A stretch of DNA of 64,000 nucleotides from CAYRTD01 sp964528675 (GCA_964528675.1 CAZGTU010000002.1:1-64000), one strand, 5' to 3'; positions 7,911 through 16,682 are shown, counted from the stretch's first letter. The notes: a model not told the origin generated them from the sequence alone. Made by a program: numbers and translations.

Positions 7911-8350
7911 GCTGGATGTTTGAATTCCACCTTTCGTTCAAAATCATATATCTTTTCTTTCCAAATTGATGGAATTGCCGTGGTCATATCTTTAACCGGT
8001 GAATATCCGACCATTACTGCCCGGTTTTGTGATTTTAACTCACCCGTGTCCCGGTTGTAGATTTCCTGGACCATAGTTATACTCTTATCCCCAATGACCT
8101 CTATGCCCGAGCGAACTGATATTTTCTCCTCCATGGTAATGGCATTGAAATAATCAATGCATATGCTGGCCATAACCACGCCGAAAGTTTTCCATTCGAG
8201 CCGGGCTCCGATAACTTCTTCAAAATATTTTTTCCGGGCCAGATCAAAAAAATGCTGGTATACGGCATTGTTTACATGCCCAATTAAATCAATATCGTTA
8301 AAGCGGATTTGAATATCCGTATGGTGCTGAAATTCTTTTTCAATATTCAT
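7907..8350 (-). CDS. 4HBT-family acyl-CoA/acyl-ACP thioesterase
   Basis: This 147-residue hotdog-fold thioesterase of the YbgC/4-hydroxybenzoyl-CoA group hydrolyses acyl thioesters. The signature IRFNDIDLIGHVNNAVYQHF (about residues 15-34) contains the catalytic Asp followed by GHVNNAxY. Later features include IDYFNAITMEEKISVRS and the C-terminal NRAVMVGYSPV strand. It is a single gene, tail to tail with rimM. The acyl substrate cannot be told from sequence. Confidence 0.9.
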   Translation of the reverse strand: MNIEKEFQHHTDIQIRFNDIDLIGHVNNAVYQHFFDLARKKYFEEVIGARLEWKTFGVVMASICIDYFNAITMEEKISVRSGIEVIGDKSITMVQEIYNRDTGELKSQNRAVMVGYSPVKDMTTAIPSIWKEKIYDFERKVEFKHPA

Positions 8351-8512
8351 AACTAAAATTTACAGATTTGTAACGATAGCAAGGATAGGGACAAATATAT
8401 CAGTGGTAAAGAACATTAAGCTCCAAAAGTCATAAATTTTTTCAATAAATGCAACAGTGAATTTTGAATCGCGTCTTTATTGCAGTAATTCAAACCTTAA
8501 AAAACCAAAATT

Positions 8513-9265
8513 ATGAAAAAAACAACCTTTATATTTTTAGGCTTATTTACTCTTGCTTTCATTGTGTTTAGCAGTTTTATCCATAATGATCCCCATGGTA
8601 ATATGATGAGGGATAATACATCTGAAGCCATGGTAAATGAAATAACAGATGATATTCCTGTAGAAGAATTTAATTCGATAGCCATAGCACTGGATGCAGA
8701 AATATTCATCGAGCAGGGAAATGCACATAGCCTTGAGATTGAGACCTCATCCGAGACTTTGGACAAGATTGAAGTTAAAGTGAAAGACGGAAAGCTTGTC
8801 ATTAAACCTGAGAATAATACGAGCAGGCTGAAAGATGATATCAGGATTTACATTGTTGCCCCGGATTATGAAACCATCTCTCTGGCAGGTTCAGGTGAGC
8901 TGTTTGCAGAAAAGAAAATGGAACTTGAAGATACGGAATTTAAACTGGCGGGAAGTGGCAGTATGATTTTTGAAGATTTAAGTGCTGATGAACTGGAACT
9001 TAAAATTTCCGGATCAGGAGAAGTTCAAATACAAGGAGAAGGAACAGAAGAAATGGATATTTCTATCGCAGGTTCAGGGGATGTAGATTGTGCTGATTTT
9101 CCGGTTGAAGAACTTAATGCCAAAATTAGTGGTTCAGGAGATTGCAAGGTCTGGGTAAACGGAGAGATCAATGCCTTCATTGCAGGCAGCGGTTCAATTC
9201 ACTATAAAGGGAATCCACAAATTGATTCATCTGTAGCAGGAAGTGGCAGTGTAAAAAGTCTCTAA
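8513..9265 (+). CDS. exported DUF2807 (GIN domain) beta-helix protein
   Basis: The product is 250 residues with an N-terminal hydrophobic segment (TFIFLGLFTLAFIVFSSFI) acting as a signal peptide or anchor. The rest is a DUF2807 or putative auto-transporter adhesin head domain: about 20-residue rungs that return to Gly-Ser-Gly turns (LAGSGEL, LAGSGSM, ISGSGEV, IAGSGDV, ISGSGDC, IAGSGSI, VAGSGSV), as expected of a right-handed beta-solenoid. The family is very common in Bacteroidota and its function is not established. Monocistronic, with a convergent neighbour on the right. Confidence 0.9.
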   Translation: MKKTTFIFLGLFTLAFIVFSSFIHNDPHGNMMRDNTSEAMVNEITDDIPVEEFNSIAIALDAEIFIEQGNAHSLEIETSSETLDKIEVKVKDGKLVIKPENNTSRLKDDIRIYIVAPDYETISLAGSGELFAEKKMELEDTEFKLAGSGSMIFEDLSADELELKISGSGEVQIQGEGTEEMDISIAGSGDVDCADFPVEELNAKISGSGDCKVWVNGEINAFIAGSGSIHYKGNPQIDSSVAGSGSVKSL

Positions 9266-9299
9266 GAAATAAACAGCATTCAAGAAAAACAGACCTTTA

Positions 9300-9881
9300 T
9301 TAATGTCTTAAAATTTCTACTTCGCCTTTTAACCCAATACGAATGATCCCCGAGGGCTGGTTTTTTTGATAATCGTCCTGACGGTAGTTAACCACATAAT
9401 CCACCCCTTCAATGATTTCCTCACTTATCCCGGAAAAATTTGAAGGGGATTTTTTTCCGGTTACATTGGCTGATGTTGAAACAATGGGTTTCCCGAATTT
9501 TTTGATCAGAGCGGAGGAAAAATCATCTTTGGTGATTCTTATTCCAATTGTGCCATCGATGGGAATTAGATTTTTAGCCAGATTTTTAGCACCGGGGTAA
9601 ATTATTGTGAGTGGTTTATCTGAAATATCAATAAGATCCTAGGCAATTTCAGGTATTTCTTTTATATAGCGGCTCAGGCGGTTATCGGAATCGATCAAAA
9701 CGAGCATTGACCGTTTGTCAGTCTGGTTTTTCAGTTTATTGACCTTGCTTACGGCATCTTCCTTGGTGGCATCGCAACCGATTCCCCAGACAGTGTCGGT
9801 TGGGTAAAGGATTATCCCTCCATTTTTCAGAACCTCAACTGCATTGTCTATATCCTCTTTATGTTCCCTGTAAGCCTGCAT
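9300..9881 (-). pseudogene. tsaC: TsaC/Sua5/YrdC threonylcarbamoyl-AMP synthase interrupted by an in-frame amber codon
   Basis: The YrdC/Sua5 family makes threonylcarbamoyl-AMP from Thr, bicarbonate and ATP for the t6A37 modification of tRNA. The frame from ATG 9881 encodes NGGIILYPTDTVWGIGCDAT and ends after 80 codons at a TAG (9641-9639). The same frame continues without a shift to a TAA at 9300 and encodes DLIDISDKPLTIIYPGAKNL, GTIGIRI and PIVSTSANVTG, all conserved in the family. Together the 193 residues are a normal complete protein. The residue expected at the TAG, in PEIA-x-DLI, is Trp in relatives I recall, so a single TGG to TAG change explains the break. It overlaps the upstream glycosyltransferase by 23 nt. 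It could be a true nonsense mutation, a sequencing error or suppression. Confidence 0.85.
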
Positions 9882-10983
9882 ATACTGAAAATAAATTCTT
9901 CACTGTATTGTGAGGAAGGAATTTCTCTGCATGTTTTTTGCCTGCCTCTTCCATTTTTTTGCGAAGATCGGAATTGTCGAGTACTTTGTCAATTACTTCA
10001 GCAAATTCTTCGGTTTTGAAGGGATCGATATAAATACTTTCAGGTCCTCCGGTTTCTTCCAGGCAATGCCCTGCACCCGCAATTACCGGCGTGCCTGATT
10101 GTATGGCTTCTAAAACCGGGATCCCGAATCCTTCAAACGATGAGGGATAAACAAAAAGACTTGCCCCCTGGTAAAGTGCCGGAAGATCTGATGTGGGTAC
10201 ATTCTGCAGGAATCGAATATTGTTGAGCCGGTTTTTACGTAAATATTCCTGAACCTTCTGGAAGTATTTCTTTTTCGGCTGACCCACAACAACCAGTTGT
10301 GCTTTATTTTGGGTGGCATGAAGGGCTTTCACCAGTTGAAGCAAATTTTTTCTTTCTTCAATGGTTCCCAGGTTTAATATATATTCCGATCCTGTGTTAT
10401 ATTTATTTTTGATCCAATTTATCTCATTAGAATTTAATTTATGGCTAAATAAAGGATTTCCAGACTGGTATACCACTTTGATCTTTTTTTCAGGAATTCC
10501 GAAAAACTCAATTAAATCTCTTTTGGTTTGCTCACTGACTGCAATTACAAGATCGGCATTTTCCGATGCATAACGAAACTTCCTGTTGTATATCTTTCTG
10601 TCGATATGTCGGTAAAGTTCGGGGAACCTGATAAATATAAGATCGTGAATGGTAACAATTGTTTTCACCTTCGTTTTATGCAGATTAAACGGAATTTCAT
10701 TGCTCAGTCCATGGAAAATATCAGGATTTTCTTTTTCCAGAATGTTTTTCATATGGTAGCTTCTCCAGTAGGCATTGAAGAATTTGTAAACCGGCTTCCG
10801 GGGAAGAATGAGTTTTGCATTGTGGGGTGGAAAGTCCGGATCAATACTCCCGTTTTTGGGAGAATACATGATATATTCATTCTTCGGATAGTATTCGCAC
10901 AACTGACGTATCACCATCCTGCTATAATTCCCCAATCCACTGGAATTACGAAAAGCCCGCTTTGCATCAAAAGCAATTTTCAT
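9859..10983 (-). CDS. glycosyltransferase family 4
   Basis: This 374-residue GT-B fold retaining glycosyltransferase transfers a sugar from a nucleotide donor. The N-terminal Rossmann domain begins MKIAFDAKRAFRNSSGLGNY, with the Gly-rich acceptor loop. The C-terminal donor domain contains EYILNLGTIEERKNLLQLVKA, the typical G-x-x-x-x-R-K-N motif, and SSFEGFGIPVLEAIQSGTPV, the E-x7-E signature of GT4. There is no signal peptide or transmembrane helix. It starts 3 bp after dapD ends and overlaps tsaC, so the three genes form one minus-strand unit. The glycan product is unknown; no polysaccharide cluster surrounds it. Confidence 0.9.
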   Translation of the reverse strand: MKIAFDAKRAFRNSSGLGNYSRMVIRQLCEYYPKNEYIMYSPKNGSIDPDFPPHNAKLILPRKPVYKFFNAYWRSYHMKNILEKENPDIFHGLSNEIPFNLHKTKVKTIVTIHDLIFIRFPELYRHIDRKIYNRKFRYASENADLVIAVSEQTKRDLIEFFGIPEKKIKVVYQSGNPLFSHKLNSNEINWIKNKYNTGSEYILNLGTIEERKNLLQLVKALHATQNKAQLVVVGQPKKKYFQKVQEYLRKNRLNNIRFLQNVPTSDLPALYQGASLFVYPSSFEGFGIPVLEAIQSGTPVIAGAGHCLEETGGPESIYIDPFKTEEFAEVIDKVLDNSDLRKKMEEAGKKHAEKFLPHNTVKNLFSVYAGLQGT

Positions 10984-10986
10984 TAA

Positions 10987-11805
10987 CTATACCGCAACAT
11001 TATACTCCCGGAGAGCATCATTAAGAGAAGTTTTAAGATTTGTAGATTCTTTTCTCTTTCCGATTATTAATGCACAGGGAACCTGGTATTCTCCTGCAGG
11101 GAATTTTTTGGTGTACGATCCGGGGATCACCACCGAGCGGGATGGAACGACGCCTTTATATTCGACGGGTTCGTTACCGGTTACGTCAATCACCTTTGTT
11201 GAATTTGTGATCACTACATTGGCACCCAGAACTGACTCTTTTTCGATTCTGGCACCTTCCACAACAATGCATCTCGAACCAATAAAACATCCGTCTTCAA
11301 TAATAACGGGTGCTGCCTGCACCGGTTCGAGAACTCCACCAATTCCAACTCCTCCACTGAGATGAACATCTTTCCCTATCTGAGCGCATGAACCTACTGT
11401 TGCCCAGGTGTCGACCATGGTTCCGGAATCGACAAATGCACCGATATTTACATAGGAAGGCATCATGATCACCCCCGGGGAGATAAATGCTCCATACCTT
11501 GCTACCGCATGAGGGACCACTCTTACGCCCAGCTCTTTATAGTTGGTTTTTAAGGGAATTTTATCATGAAATTCAAAGGGGGGAACCTCGATGGTTTCCA
11601 TCTGGCGAATCGGAAAATATAAGATCACAGCTTTTTTTACCCACTGATTTACAATCCATTCATTATCCTGTTTCTCTGCAACCCTTATCATTCCCTTGTC
11701 GAGTTGCTCAATAGTATTAAAAATTACATTTCTGACTTCTTCGTCTTTTAATTTGTCCCGGTTTTCCCAGGCTTCTTCAATACGTTTGATCTGGATAGCT
11801 TCCAT
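10987..11805 (-). CDS. dapD: 2,3,4,5-tetrahydropyridine-2,6-dicarboxylate N-succinyltransferase
   Basis: DapD transfers a succinyl group from succinyl-CoA to tetrahydrodipicolinate in the succinylase branch of lysine and meso-diaminopimelate synthesis. The 272-residue length equals that of the E. coli enzyme. The N-terminal helical domain is followed by a left-handed beta-helix of hexapeptide repeats (ARYGAFISPGVIMMPSYVNI, VDTWATVGSCAQIGKDVHLS, GGVLEPVQAAPVIIEDGCFI). The tail ALIIGKRKESTNLKTSLNDA is also family-typical. It is the first gene of the dapD-glycosyltransferase-tsaC unit; the 83-bp gap to znuB is expected to hold its promoter. Confidence 0.97.
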   Translation of the reverse strand: MEAIQIKRIEEAWENRDKLKDEEVRNVIFNTIEQLDKGMIRVAEKQDNEWIVNQWVKKAVILYFPIRQMETIEVPPFEFHDKIPLKTNYKELGVRVVPHAVARYGAFISPGVIMMPSYVNIGAFVDSGTMVDTWATVGSCAQIGKDVHLSGGVGIGGVLEPVQAAPVIIEDGCFIGSRCIVVEGARIEKESVLGANVVITNSTKVIDVTGNEPVEYKGVVPSRSVVIPGSYTKKFPAGEYQVPCALIIGKRKESTNLKTSLNDALREYNVAV

Positions 11806-11888
11806 CTTTCACTTCTGTTTTTTGAGGTTTACGCTTGATAAATCTTTAAACTCACTTTCATTACAGGAGATTGATCATCCCTGTTTAT

Positions 11889-12734
11889 TCAAGAACCCAA
11901 AGTTAATGTTTTATTTTTCTTTCCTGAAAAAGGGAAACAACTGATCATTCTCATGATAATATAAATGAGGGTTAAACTGAAAATTATCGTTGCCCCGCTG
12001 GGAATATTGAGGTACCAGGAAATTATCAGACCTGTAATTGAACCGGTAAATGCAAAAAGAATAGATAGAATAATGATCCTTTTAAAATTATGACTGAATA
12101 AATTCGCTGTATTCTGGGGAATTGTCAGAAGAGAAATCAATAGAATGATGCCGGCAACCTTTATATTGAAAACTATTGTTAAAGAGACAAGTATTATGAG
12201 TCCGTAATTGATAAAAGCTGTATTAAGATTTTGAGTTCTTGCAAATTCCTCATCGAAGGAAATATAGAGTATGGGTCTGAAAAACAGAGTGAAAAAAAGG
12301 ATTATTACCAGGGAAAGTATAACGAGCGAATAAAGATCTGCAGTGGTTACAGTGAGAATGCTGCCAAAAAGATAAGTCATTAGATTCGGTGCATATCCGG
12401 GGGTTAAGTATATGAAAATGATACCGATTGCCATTCCCAGTGACCAGAGCATAGCAATAACAGAGTCATTACGGATTCCTCTTTTTGTAAAATATTCGAT
12501 TCCAATTCCGGATAATACTGAAAAAACAGCAGCTCCGGCAATAGGATTGAGACCCGCGTAGTAAGCTATACCAATCCCTCCAAAGGATGAATGAGTAATT
12601 CCGCCACTGATAAGGACCATTCTTTTGGCAACTATGTAAGTTCCGGCTATCCCGCAACTGATGGCGGTAAATAATGATGCAATGATGGCGTTGATAATAT
12701 AGTTATATTGAAATATTTCCAAAAATGAATCCAT
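11889..12734 (-). CDS. znuB: zinc/manganese-type ABC transporter permease
   Basis: This is an ABC-3 family integral membrane permease, 281 residues from ATG 12734 (MDSFLEIFQYNYIINAIIAS), with about eight hydrophobic segments. Features include ISCGIAGTYIVAKRMVLISG and the conserved cytoplasmic loop region HSSFGGIGIAYYAGLNP. It carries metal across the inner membrane, with ZnuC as ATPase and ZnuA as binding protein. An upstream start at 12785 would extend into znuC; the ATG chosen lies 1 bp after the znuC stop, so the two are tightly coupled. It is the last gene of the fur-yidD-znuACB cluster. Confidence 0.93.
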   Translation of the reverse strand: MDSFLEIFQYNYIINAIIASLFTAISCGIAGTYIVAKRMVLISGGITHSSFGGIGIAYYAGLNPIAGAAVFSVLSGIGIEYFTKRGIRNDSVIAMLWSLGMAIGIIFIYLTPGYAPNLMTYLFGSILTVTTADLYSLVILSLVIILFFTLFFRPILYISFDEEFARTQNLNTAFINYGLIILVSLTIVFNIKVAGIILLISLLTIPQNTANLFSHNFKRIIILSILFAFTGSITGLIISWYLNIPSGATIIFSLTLIYIIMRMISCFPFSGKKNKTLTLGS

Positions 12735-12735
12735 T

Positions 12736-13500
12736 TTATCCCTGTCCTTTATGATTATGTAATACCCTGTGAGGGACTGTTCCATGTGTTATGATATCAA
12801 TCGGGCAATTGTATACCTTTAATTGTTCACTGCTGATTTCATTTGATCTGTGGTAGTGCAGTTGAGTATTCACGCAGGCAATGGTTTTAATGTAGCTTGA
12901 TATAGTTCCTACGTCATGGGATACCAGTAAAATGGCAATTTCCTTATTCAATTCTTTTAGGCTTTCATATAATTCATATTCAAACCGATTATCAACGAAG
13001 GTATCGGGCTCATCAAGTATCAGAAGTTTTGGTGAAGAAATTAATGCGCGCATCAGGAATACTCTTTGCAATTGTCCGCCTGACAGCTTGCCTACAGGTG
13101 TGTTCCTGTAGGCTGTTAATCCGTAATTTTCAATCATTTCTTTCGCAAGCCTTATGTCCTCCTTTTTGTATCTCTTAAAGAAGGATTTTTCGGATATTAA
13201 TCCGGATAATACAACTTCAATCACCGAAATGGGAAACTGATTGTCAATAGTTGACCGTTGAGGGAGATAGCCAATGTACTTTTTAAAGTCGTTTTTATTT
13301 TTCGAAAAATAATATTCAATATTCCCTTTCCAGGGTTTTAAAAGTCCAAGAATGACTTTCAAAAGGGTTGTTTTTCCACCTCCATTGGGTCCTATGATCC
13401 CGATAAAATCATCCTCTTTAATTTCAAGATTTACTGATTTCAGTATAGGTTTATCTCCATATCCTGTATAAATATCCTCGAGTTTTACAAGAGTTCTCAT
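12736..13500 (-). CDS. znuC: zinc/manganese-type ABC transporter ATP-binding protein
   Basis: This 254-residue ABC ATPase has a Walker A motif GPNGGGKTTLLK (about residue 38), a Q-loop in YLPQRS, the signature LSGGQLQRV, Walker B LLILDEPD and the switch histidine in LLVSHD. The neighbouring metal-binding lipoprotein and ABC-3 permease place it in a zinc (or manganese) uptake system. The last 50 residues contain several His and a Cys (ACVNTQLHYHRSNE, ITHGTVPHRVLHNHKG), a His-rich tail that could bind metal. It starts 6 bp after znuA ends and is followed by znuB after 1 bp. Confidence 0.95.
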   Translation of the reverse strand: MRTLVKLEDIYTGYGDKPILKSVNLEIKEDDFIGIIGPNGGGKTTLLKVILGLLKPWKGNIEYYFSKNKNDFKKYIGYLPQRSTIDNQFPISVIEVVLSGLISEKSFFKRYKKEDIRLAKEMIENYGLTAYRNTPVGKLSGGQLQRVFLMRALISSPKLLILDEPDTFVDNRFEYELYESLKELNKEIAILLVSHDVGTISSYIKTIACVNTQLHYHRSNEISSEQLKVYNCPIDIITHGTVPHRVLHNHKGQG

Positions 13501-13506
13501 TTTCTT

Positions 13507-14379
13507 CTATTTTGTGAGTTGGTTCAGGATATTTTTCATTTCTCCGGGCCAGTCCTCAGAAAGAGGATCGATAGGGATTACCTGTGCATCAATCTCACGT
13601 GCCAATGATTGAGCATTCTCCAGGCTGAATTGTTTTTGCACAAAAATAAAGTCAATATTCTTTTCACGTGCAGTATGGATAATTTTTGCTATATGAGAAG
13701 GGGGTGGCTCTTTTCCTTCAAATTCAAGAACATGTTGATTCATGCCATAATCCTCCGCCAGGTATGTGAGCGCCGGATGATAAATAAGAAAATCTTTACC
13801 TTCCAATTGTGATGATCTGGATTCATAAAGAGAATCAATCTCAGATATTCTTTTCCGCAAGGTCTTCAATCCTTGTTGGAATTTAAGAGAATCACCCGGG
13901 TAGATGTGTGAAACTGCATGGAATGTGTTTTCGCTGATGACCAGTGCGTTTTTGGGTGATATCCATATGTGTGGATCGGGACCTTCATGTTTATGGTTAT
14001 CATGGTTGTGATGATGATTTTCCTGCTCTTCAGAGTGAATAAAATCTATTCCTTTTGATAGATCATAGGTCTTCAAAGATGGATTTTGATCCTGGTATTT
14101 TTCTATCCATACTTTTTCAAAAGCGATTTCACCAATCCTCAGGTACAAATCCGAATCAGACAGTTCCTGCATTTGCCTGGGAGAAGGTTCATAGGTCGCC
14201 GGAGATGCACCGGGGGGTATCAGAACGTTGATTTTATAATCAACTCCTGCTATTTGCTCGGTAAAATACTTTTGGGGAAGAATACTCACCGAAATTATAT
14301 TATCATTTTCCCGGTTTTCATTTGTTTTGCATCCAATAAAAAAAAGTATTAGAAATATTGGAATATATTTTTTTTTCAT
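13507..14379 (-). CDS. znuA: zinc-binding lipoprotein of ABC transporter
   Basis: This cluster A-I solute-binding protein captures Zn2+ (possibly Mn2+) and delivers it to ZnuB. From ATG 14379 the 290-residue product has a lipoprotein signal (KKKYIPIFLILFFIGC), so it is tethered by a lipidated Cys. A His-rich acidic loop (ENHHHNHDNHKHEGPDPHIW) follows the first lobe, a hallmark of zinc rather than manganese binders. Metal-binding His residues include the one in PDPHIWISP and one in LIYHPALTYLAEDYG. ATGs at 14406 and 14418 would add a charged stretch before the signal peptide and are less likely. It begins 28 bp after yidD. Confidence 0.94.
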   Translation of the reverse strand: MKKKYIPIFLILFFIGCKTNENRENDNIISVSILPQKYFTEQIAGVDYKINVLIPPGASPATYEPSPRQMQELSDSDLYLRIGEIAFEKVWIEKYQDQNPSLKTYDLSKGIDFIHSEEQENHHHNHDNHKHEGPDPHIWISPKNALVISENTFHAVSHIYPGDSLKFQQGLKTLRKRISEIDSLYESRSSQLEGKDFLIYHPALTYLAEDYGMNQHVLEFEGKEPPPSHIAKIIHTAREKNIDFIFVQKQFSLENAQSLAREIDAQVIPIDPLSEDWPGEMKNILNQLTK

Positions 14380-14407
14380 CGATTTTTTTTGAAAAAATTG
14401 ATTCATC

Positions 14408-14725
14408 TTATATCTCATAATTTTTAAATTTAAAAACCGGGCTTCCTTTTGGGGGAACCGGGTCTTCGCCTTCTCCGCCCCATGGATTGCAACTGATTAC
14501 TCTGCGTATTGTGAATATCAATGCTTTCATTACTCCATGCGTTCGGAATGCTTCAATGGCATATTGTGAACAGGTGGGAGTATACCTGCAGGTATTGGGT
14601 AACATGGGTGAAATCAAATGCTGGTATATTTTTACCAGCAGAATGAAAAACATTCTGAACACCCATCTTATGATCTGGGAAACCGGGTTCTCAAATACAA
14701 TATTTTTCCATTTATCATTTTTCAT
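14408..14725 (-). CDS. yidD: YidD, membrane protein insertion efficiency factor
   Basis: This 105-residue member of the DUF37/YidD family helps YidC-dependent insertion of inner-membrane proteins. The diagnostic region is LISPMLPNTCRYTPTCSQYA followed by IEAF and, near the end, SCNPWGGEGEDPVP. The N-terminus has an amphipathic or hydrophobic segment (IIRWVFRMFFILLVKIYQHL). Usually yidD lies between rnpA and yidC. Here it sits inside a zinc-uptake cluster, overlapping the end of the fur-family gene by 11 nt and preceding znuA, so it is probably co-transcribed with them. Confidence 0.95.
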   Translation of the reverse strand: MKNDKWKNIVFENPVSQIIRWVFRMFFILLVKIYQHLISPMLPNTCRYTPTCSQYAIEAFRTHGVMKALIFTIRRVISCNPWGGEGEDPVPPKGSPVFKFKNYEI

Positions 14726-15125
14726 TACATTCCTTACAAATTCCTATAATCAGGAATTGATTCTCAATTTTGTCATATCCGCCCGGAAGATCATAGTCCT
14801 GTATTTCTATATCCTCCATACATATCACCCTGTTGCAGGCTGTGCATTGAAAATGAACATGCTCAGGGGAATCTTTATTATCCAGAAGAGAATTATTCAG
14901 TTTATACTTCAGCGAGTCACCGGAAATGATCCTTTGAGTGATTCCTTTTTCGGATAAAGAATTAAGGTTTCTGTAAATAGTAGTCTTATTTATCCCTGCG
15001 GGCATCATTCTTTCAATTTCTTTTTCCGATAGCGGGCAATCTGCTTTATTAAGTGTTTCCAATAACTTTAATCTTCCCTCTGTACGGCTGAAACTGTGCT
15101 TCTTTAATAATTCGTTAAAGTTCAT
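14715..15125 (-). CDS. Fur-family metal-responsive repressor, probably Zur
   Basis: This 136-residue Fur-family regulator starts at ATG 15125 (MNFNELLKKHSFSRTEGRLK). The winged-helix DNA-binding domain contains GINKTTIYRNLNSLSEKGI. The dimerisation half has the metal-site motif EHVHFQC and two CxxC pairs (QCTAC and GICKECN) for a structural zinc. The gene heads a cluster with znuACB, so zinc-responsive repression (Zur) is the likely role; iron or manganese sensing cannot be excluded. An ORF extension to 15152 would begin inside a perfect palindrome that looks like the operator, which supports the shorter start. Autoregulation of the whole unit is expected. Confidence 0.9.
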   Translation of the reverse strand: MNFNELLKKHSFSRTEGRLKLLETLNKADCPLSEKEIERMMPAGINKTTIYRNLNSLSEKGITQRIISGDSLKYKLNNSLLDNKDSPEHVHFQCTACNRVICMEDIEIQDYDLPGGYDKIENQFLIIGICKECNEK

Positions 15126-15135
15126 AGCAAAAAAA

Positions 15136-15157
15136 TTGCAACTAAGTTGCAAAAATA
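15136..15157 (-). promoter_or_regulatory. palindromic operator overlapping a -7 box upstream of the fur/znu unit
   Basis: A perfect 7-3-7 palindrome, TTGCAACTAAGTTGCAA (15136-15152), ends 11 bp before the ATG of the Fur-family gene. On the minus strand the sequence TATTTTTG (15157-15150) matches the Bacteroidota -7 consensus TAnnTTTG and overlaps the palindrome, so a bound repressor would block RNA polymerase. No good -33 TTTG was found at the right distance. Assignment to the Fur/Zur protein is inferred. Confidence 0.6.
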
Positions 15158-15322
15158 TAAAAAAAAGATGGATTATTTAGAATTTTTCTAATCGGTTTAT
15201 TCAAAAGATATTTCCATATTTGTGGGCTTAAAGAAAATCTGTTTTACAGCAGAATTTTAATTTTGCCATAATGAATTCAGGCAAAAAGAATCCGATTTAA
15301 ATAACCTATTGTTTAACCACAA

Positions 15323-16588
15323 ATGAATAAAGTTAAAATGAAAGACGCAGTAGCTATATTATGTGCTGGCGGACCTGCTCCCGGAATTAACACAGTAATT
15401 AGTGCAGTAACCAAGATATTTTTACAGAACGGTTATATGGTTCTTGGAATAAATGGTGGATATAAATCTTTGTTTGCAGATGAGCCGGCATACGATTATC
15501 TTGATTTTGATTTTGCCGATCAGATATACAGTCGTGGAGGTTCGGCACTTAAGATGAGTCGTTATAAGCCTAAAGATGAAGAGTTTAAGATTGATTTTTT
15601 CAAAAAGAATAATGTAAAACTGCTTGTAACAATCGGGGGAGATGATACTGCCTCAACAGCCAATCGTCTGACCAAGTTTTTATCCAAGCAGAAGATGGAT
15701 GTTAAAAGTATCCATGTTCCTAAAACTATAGATAATGACCTGCCACTTCCTGAAGGCACTCCTACATTTGGATATCATTCCGCCAAAGAAGAAGGTGTAA
15801 GACTTGCAACCACAATTTATGAAGATGCACGAACAAGCGGCAACTGGTTTGTCGTTTCGGCTATGGGGCGTGAAGCCGGTCACCTGGCCTTTGGTATTGG
15901 CACTGCCTGCCACTATCCTATGATCATTATCCCGGAAATGTTCAATAAGACCAAGATCACATTTGAAAAGATCACCCGTCTTGTGATCTCTTCTATGGTA
16001 AAAAGAAGATTGCTGGGAATTGATTATGGTGTGGCAATTATCTCTGAGGGTGTATTTCATTTTATGAATGATGAAGAAATTATTGCAACCGGCATTAATT
16101 TCACCTATGACGATCATGGTCATCCTGAACTGGGTAATGTAAGTAAATCACACATCTTTAATATGCTTACACAGCAGGCTCTTAAGGAATTAAGGATTGT
16201 TGTAAAGAGTCGTCCCAACGAAATGGGATATGAATTAAGATGCTGCCGCCCTATAGCTTACGATCTTAATTATGCTACCCGTCTCGGATTAGGTGTTTAC
16301 AATCTTTTTAAATTAGGTCTCACAGGCTGTATGGTCACTGTTGGCAGGGCCGGGGAAATTTCTCCTTTATTGTTAAAGGATGTGGAAGATAAAGAAGGAA
16401 AAGTAAGGCCCAGACTTGTAAATGTTGAAACAGAAAAAGTCCAACTTATTTACAGGAATAATCTGCATTTCATTACCAAAGCAGATTACAGGGGTGCCAA
16501 GAAATACGTCAAGAATCCTGAGGATTACGATTTCTACAAGATCCTTGAGTGGGAAGAGAGCGATTATCTTCCTGAGAATAATAGATGA
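15323..16588 (+). CDS. 6-phosphofructokinase, PPi-type signature (copy 1)
   Basis: This is a phosphofructokinase-A family enzyme of 421 residues that phosphorylates fructose 6-phosphate at the committed step of glycolysis. The glycine-rich start CAGGPAPGINTVI, TIGGDDTAST and HVPKTIDNDLP are the family motifs. The second Asp in GGDD (Gly in ATP-dependent enzymes) and the Lys in PKTIDND (Gly in ATP enzymes) are the accepted markers of pyrophosphate-dependent PFK. It should therefore be reversible and use PPi, although this is inferred from signatures. A paralogue follows 442 bp downstream on the same strand. A TAATTTTG element at 15258-15265 resembles a -7 box but has no clear -33 partner. Confidence 0.92.
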   Translation: MNKVKMKDAVAILCAGGPAPGINTVISAVTKIFLQNGYMVLGINGGYKSLFADEPAYDYLDFDFADQIYSRGGSALKMSRYKPKDEEFKIDFFKKNNVKLLVTIGGDDTASTANRLTKFLSKQKMDVKSIHVPKTIDNDLPLPEGTPTFGYHSAKEEGVRLATTIYEDARTSGNWFVVSAMGREAGHLAFGIGTACHYPMIIIPEMFNKTKITFEKITRLVISSMVKRRLLGIDYGVAIISEGVFHFMNDEEIIATGINFTYDDHGHPELGNVSKSHIFNMLTQQALKELRIVVKSRPNEMGYELRCCRPIAYDLNYATRLGLGVYNLFKLGLTGCMVTVGRAGEISPLLLKDVEDKEGKVRPRLVNVETEKVQLIYRNNLHFITKADYRGAKKYVKNPEDYDFYKILEWEESDYLPENNR

Positions 16589-16682
16589 TGATTTAATTGT
16601 CCTATCAGAGCATATGACAGGGAGGAATGTTCTTTAATTCTCGTTTCTGATAGTCATTAGATTATAAGCCATCCACTTTACT

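Noticed and set aside
10528..10986. A 152-residue plus-strand ORF
   Set aside because: It lies entirely antisense to the glycosyltransferase, whose motifs are clear.
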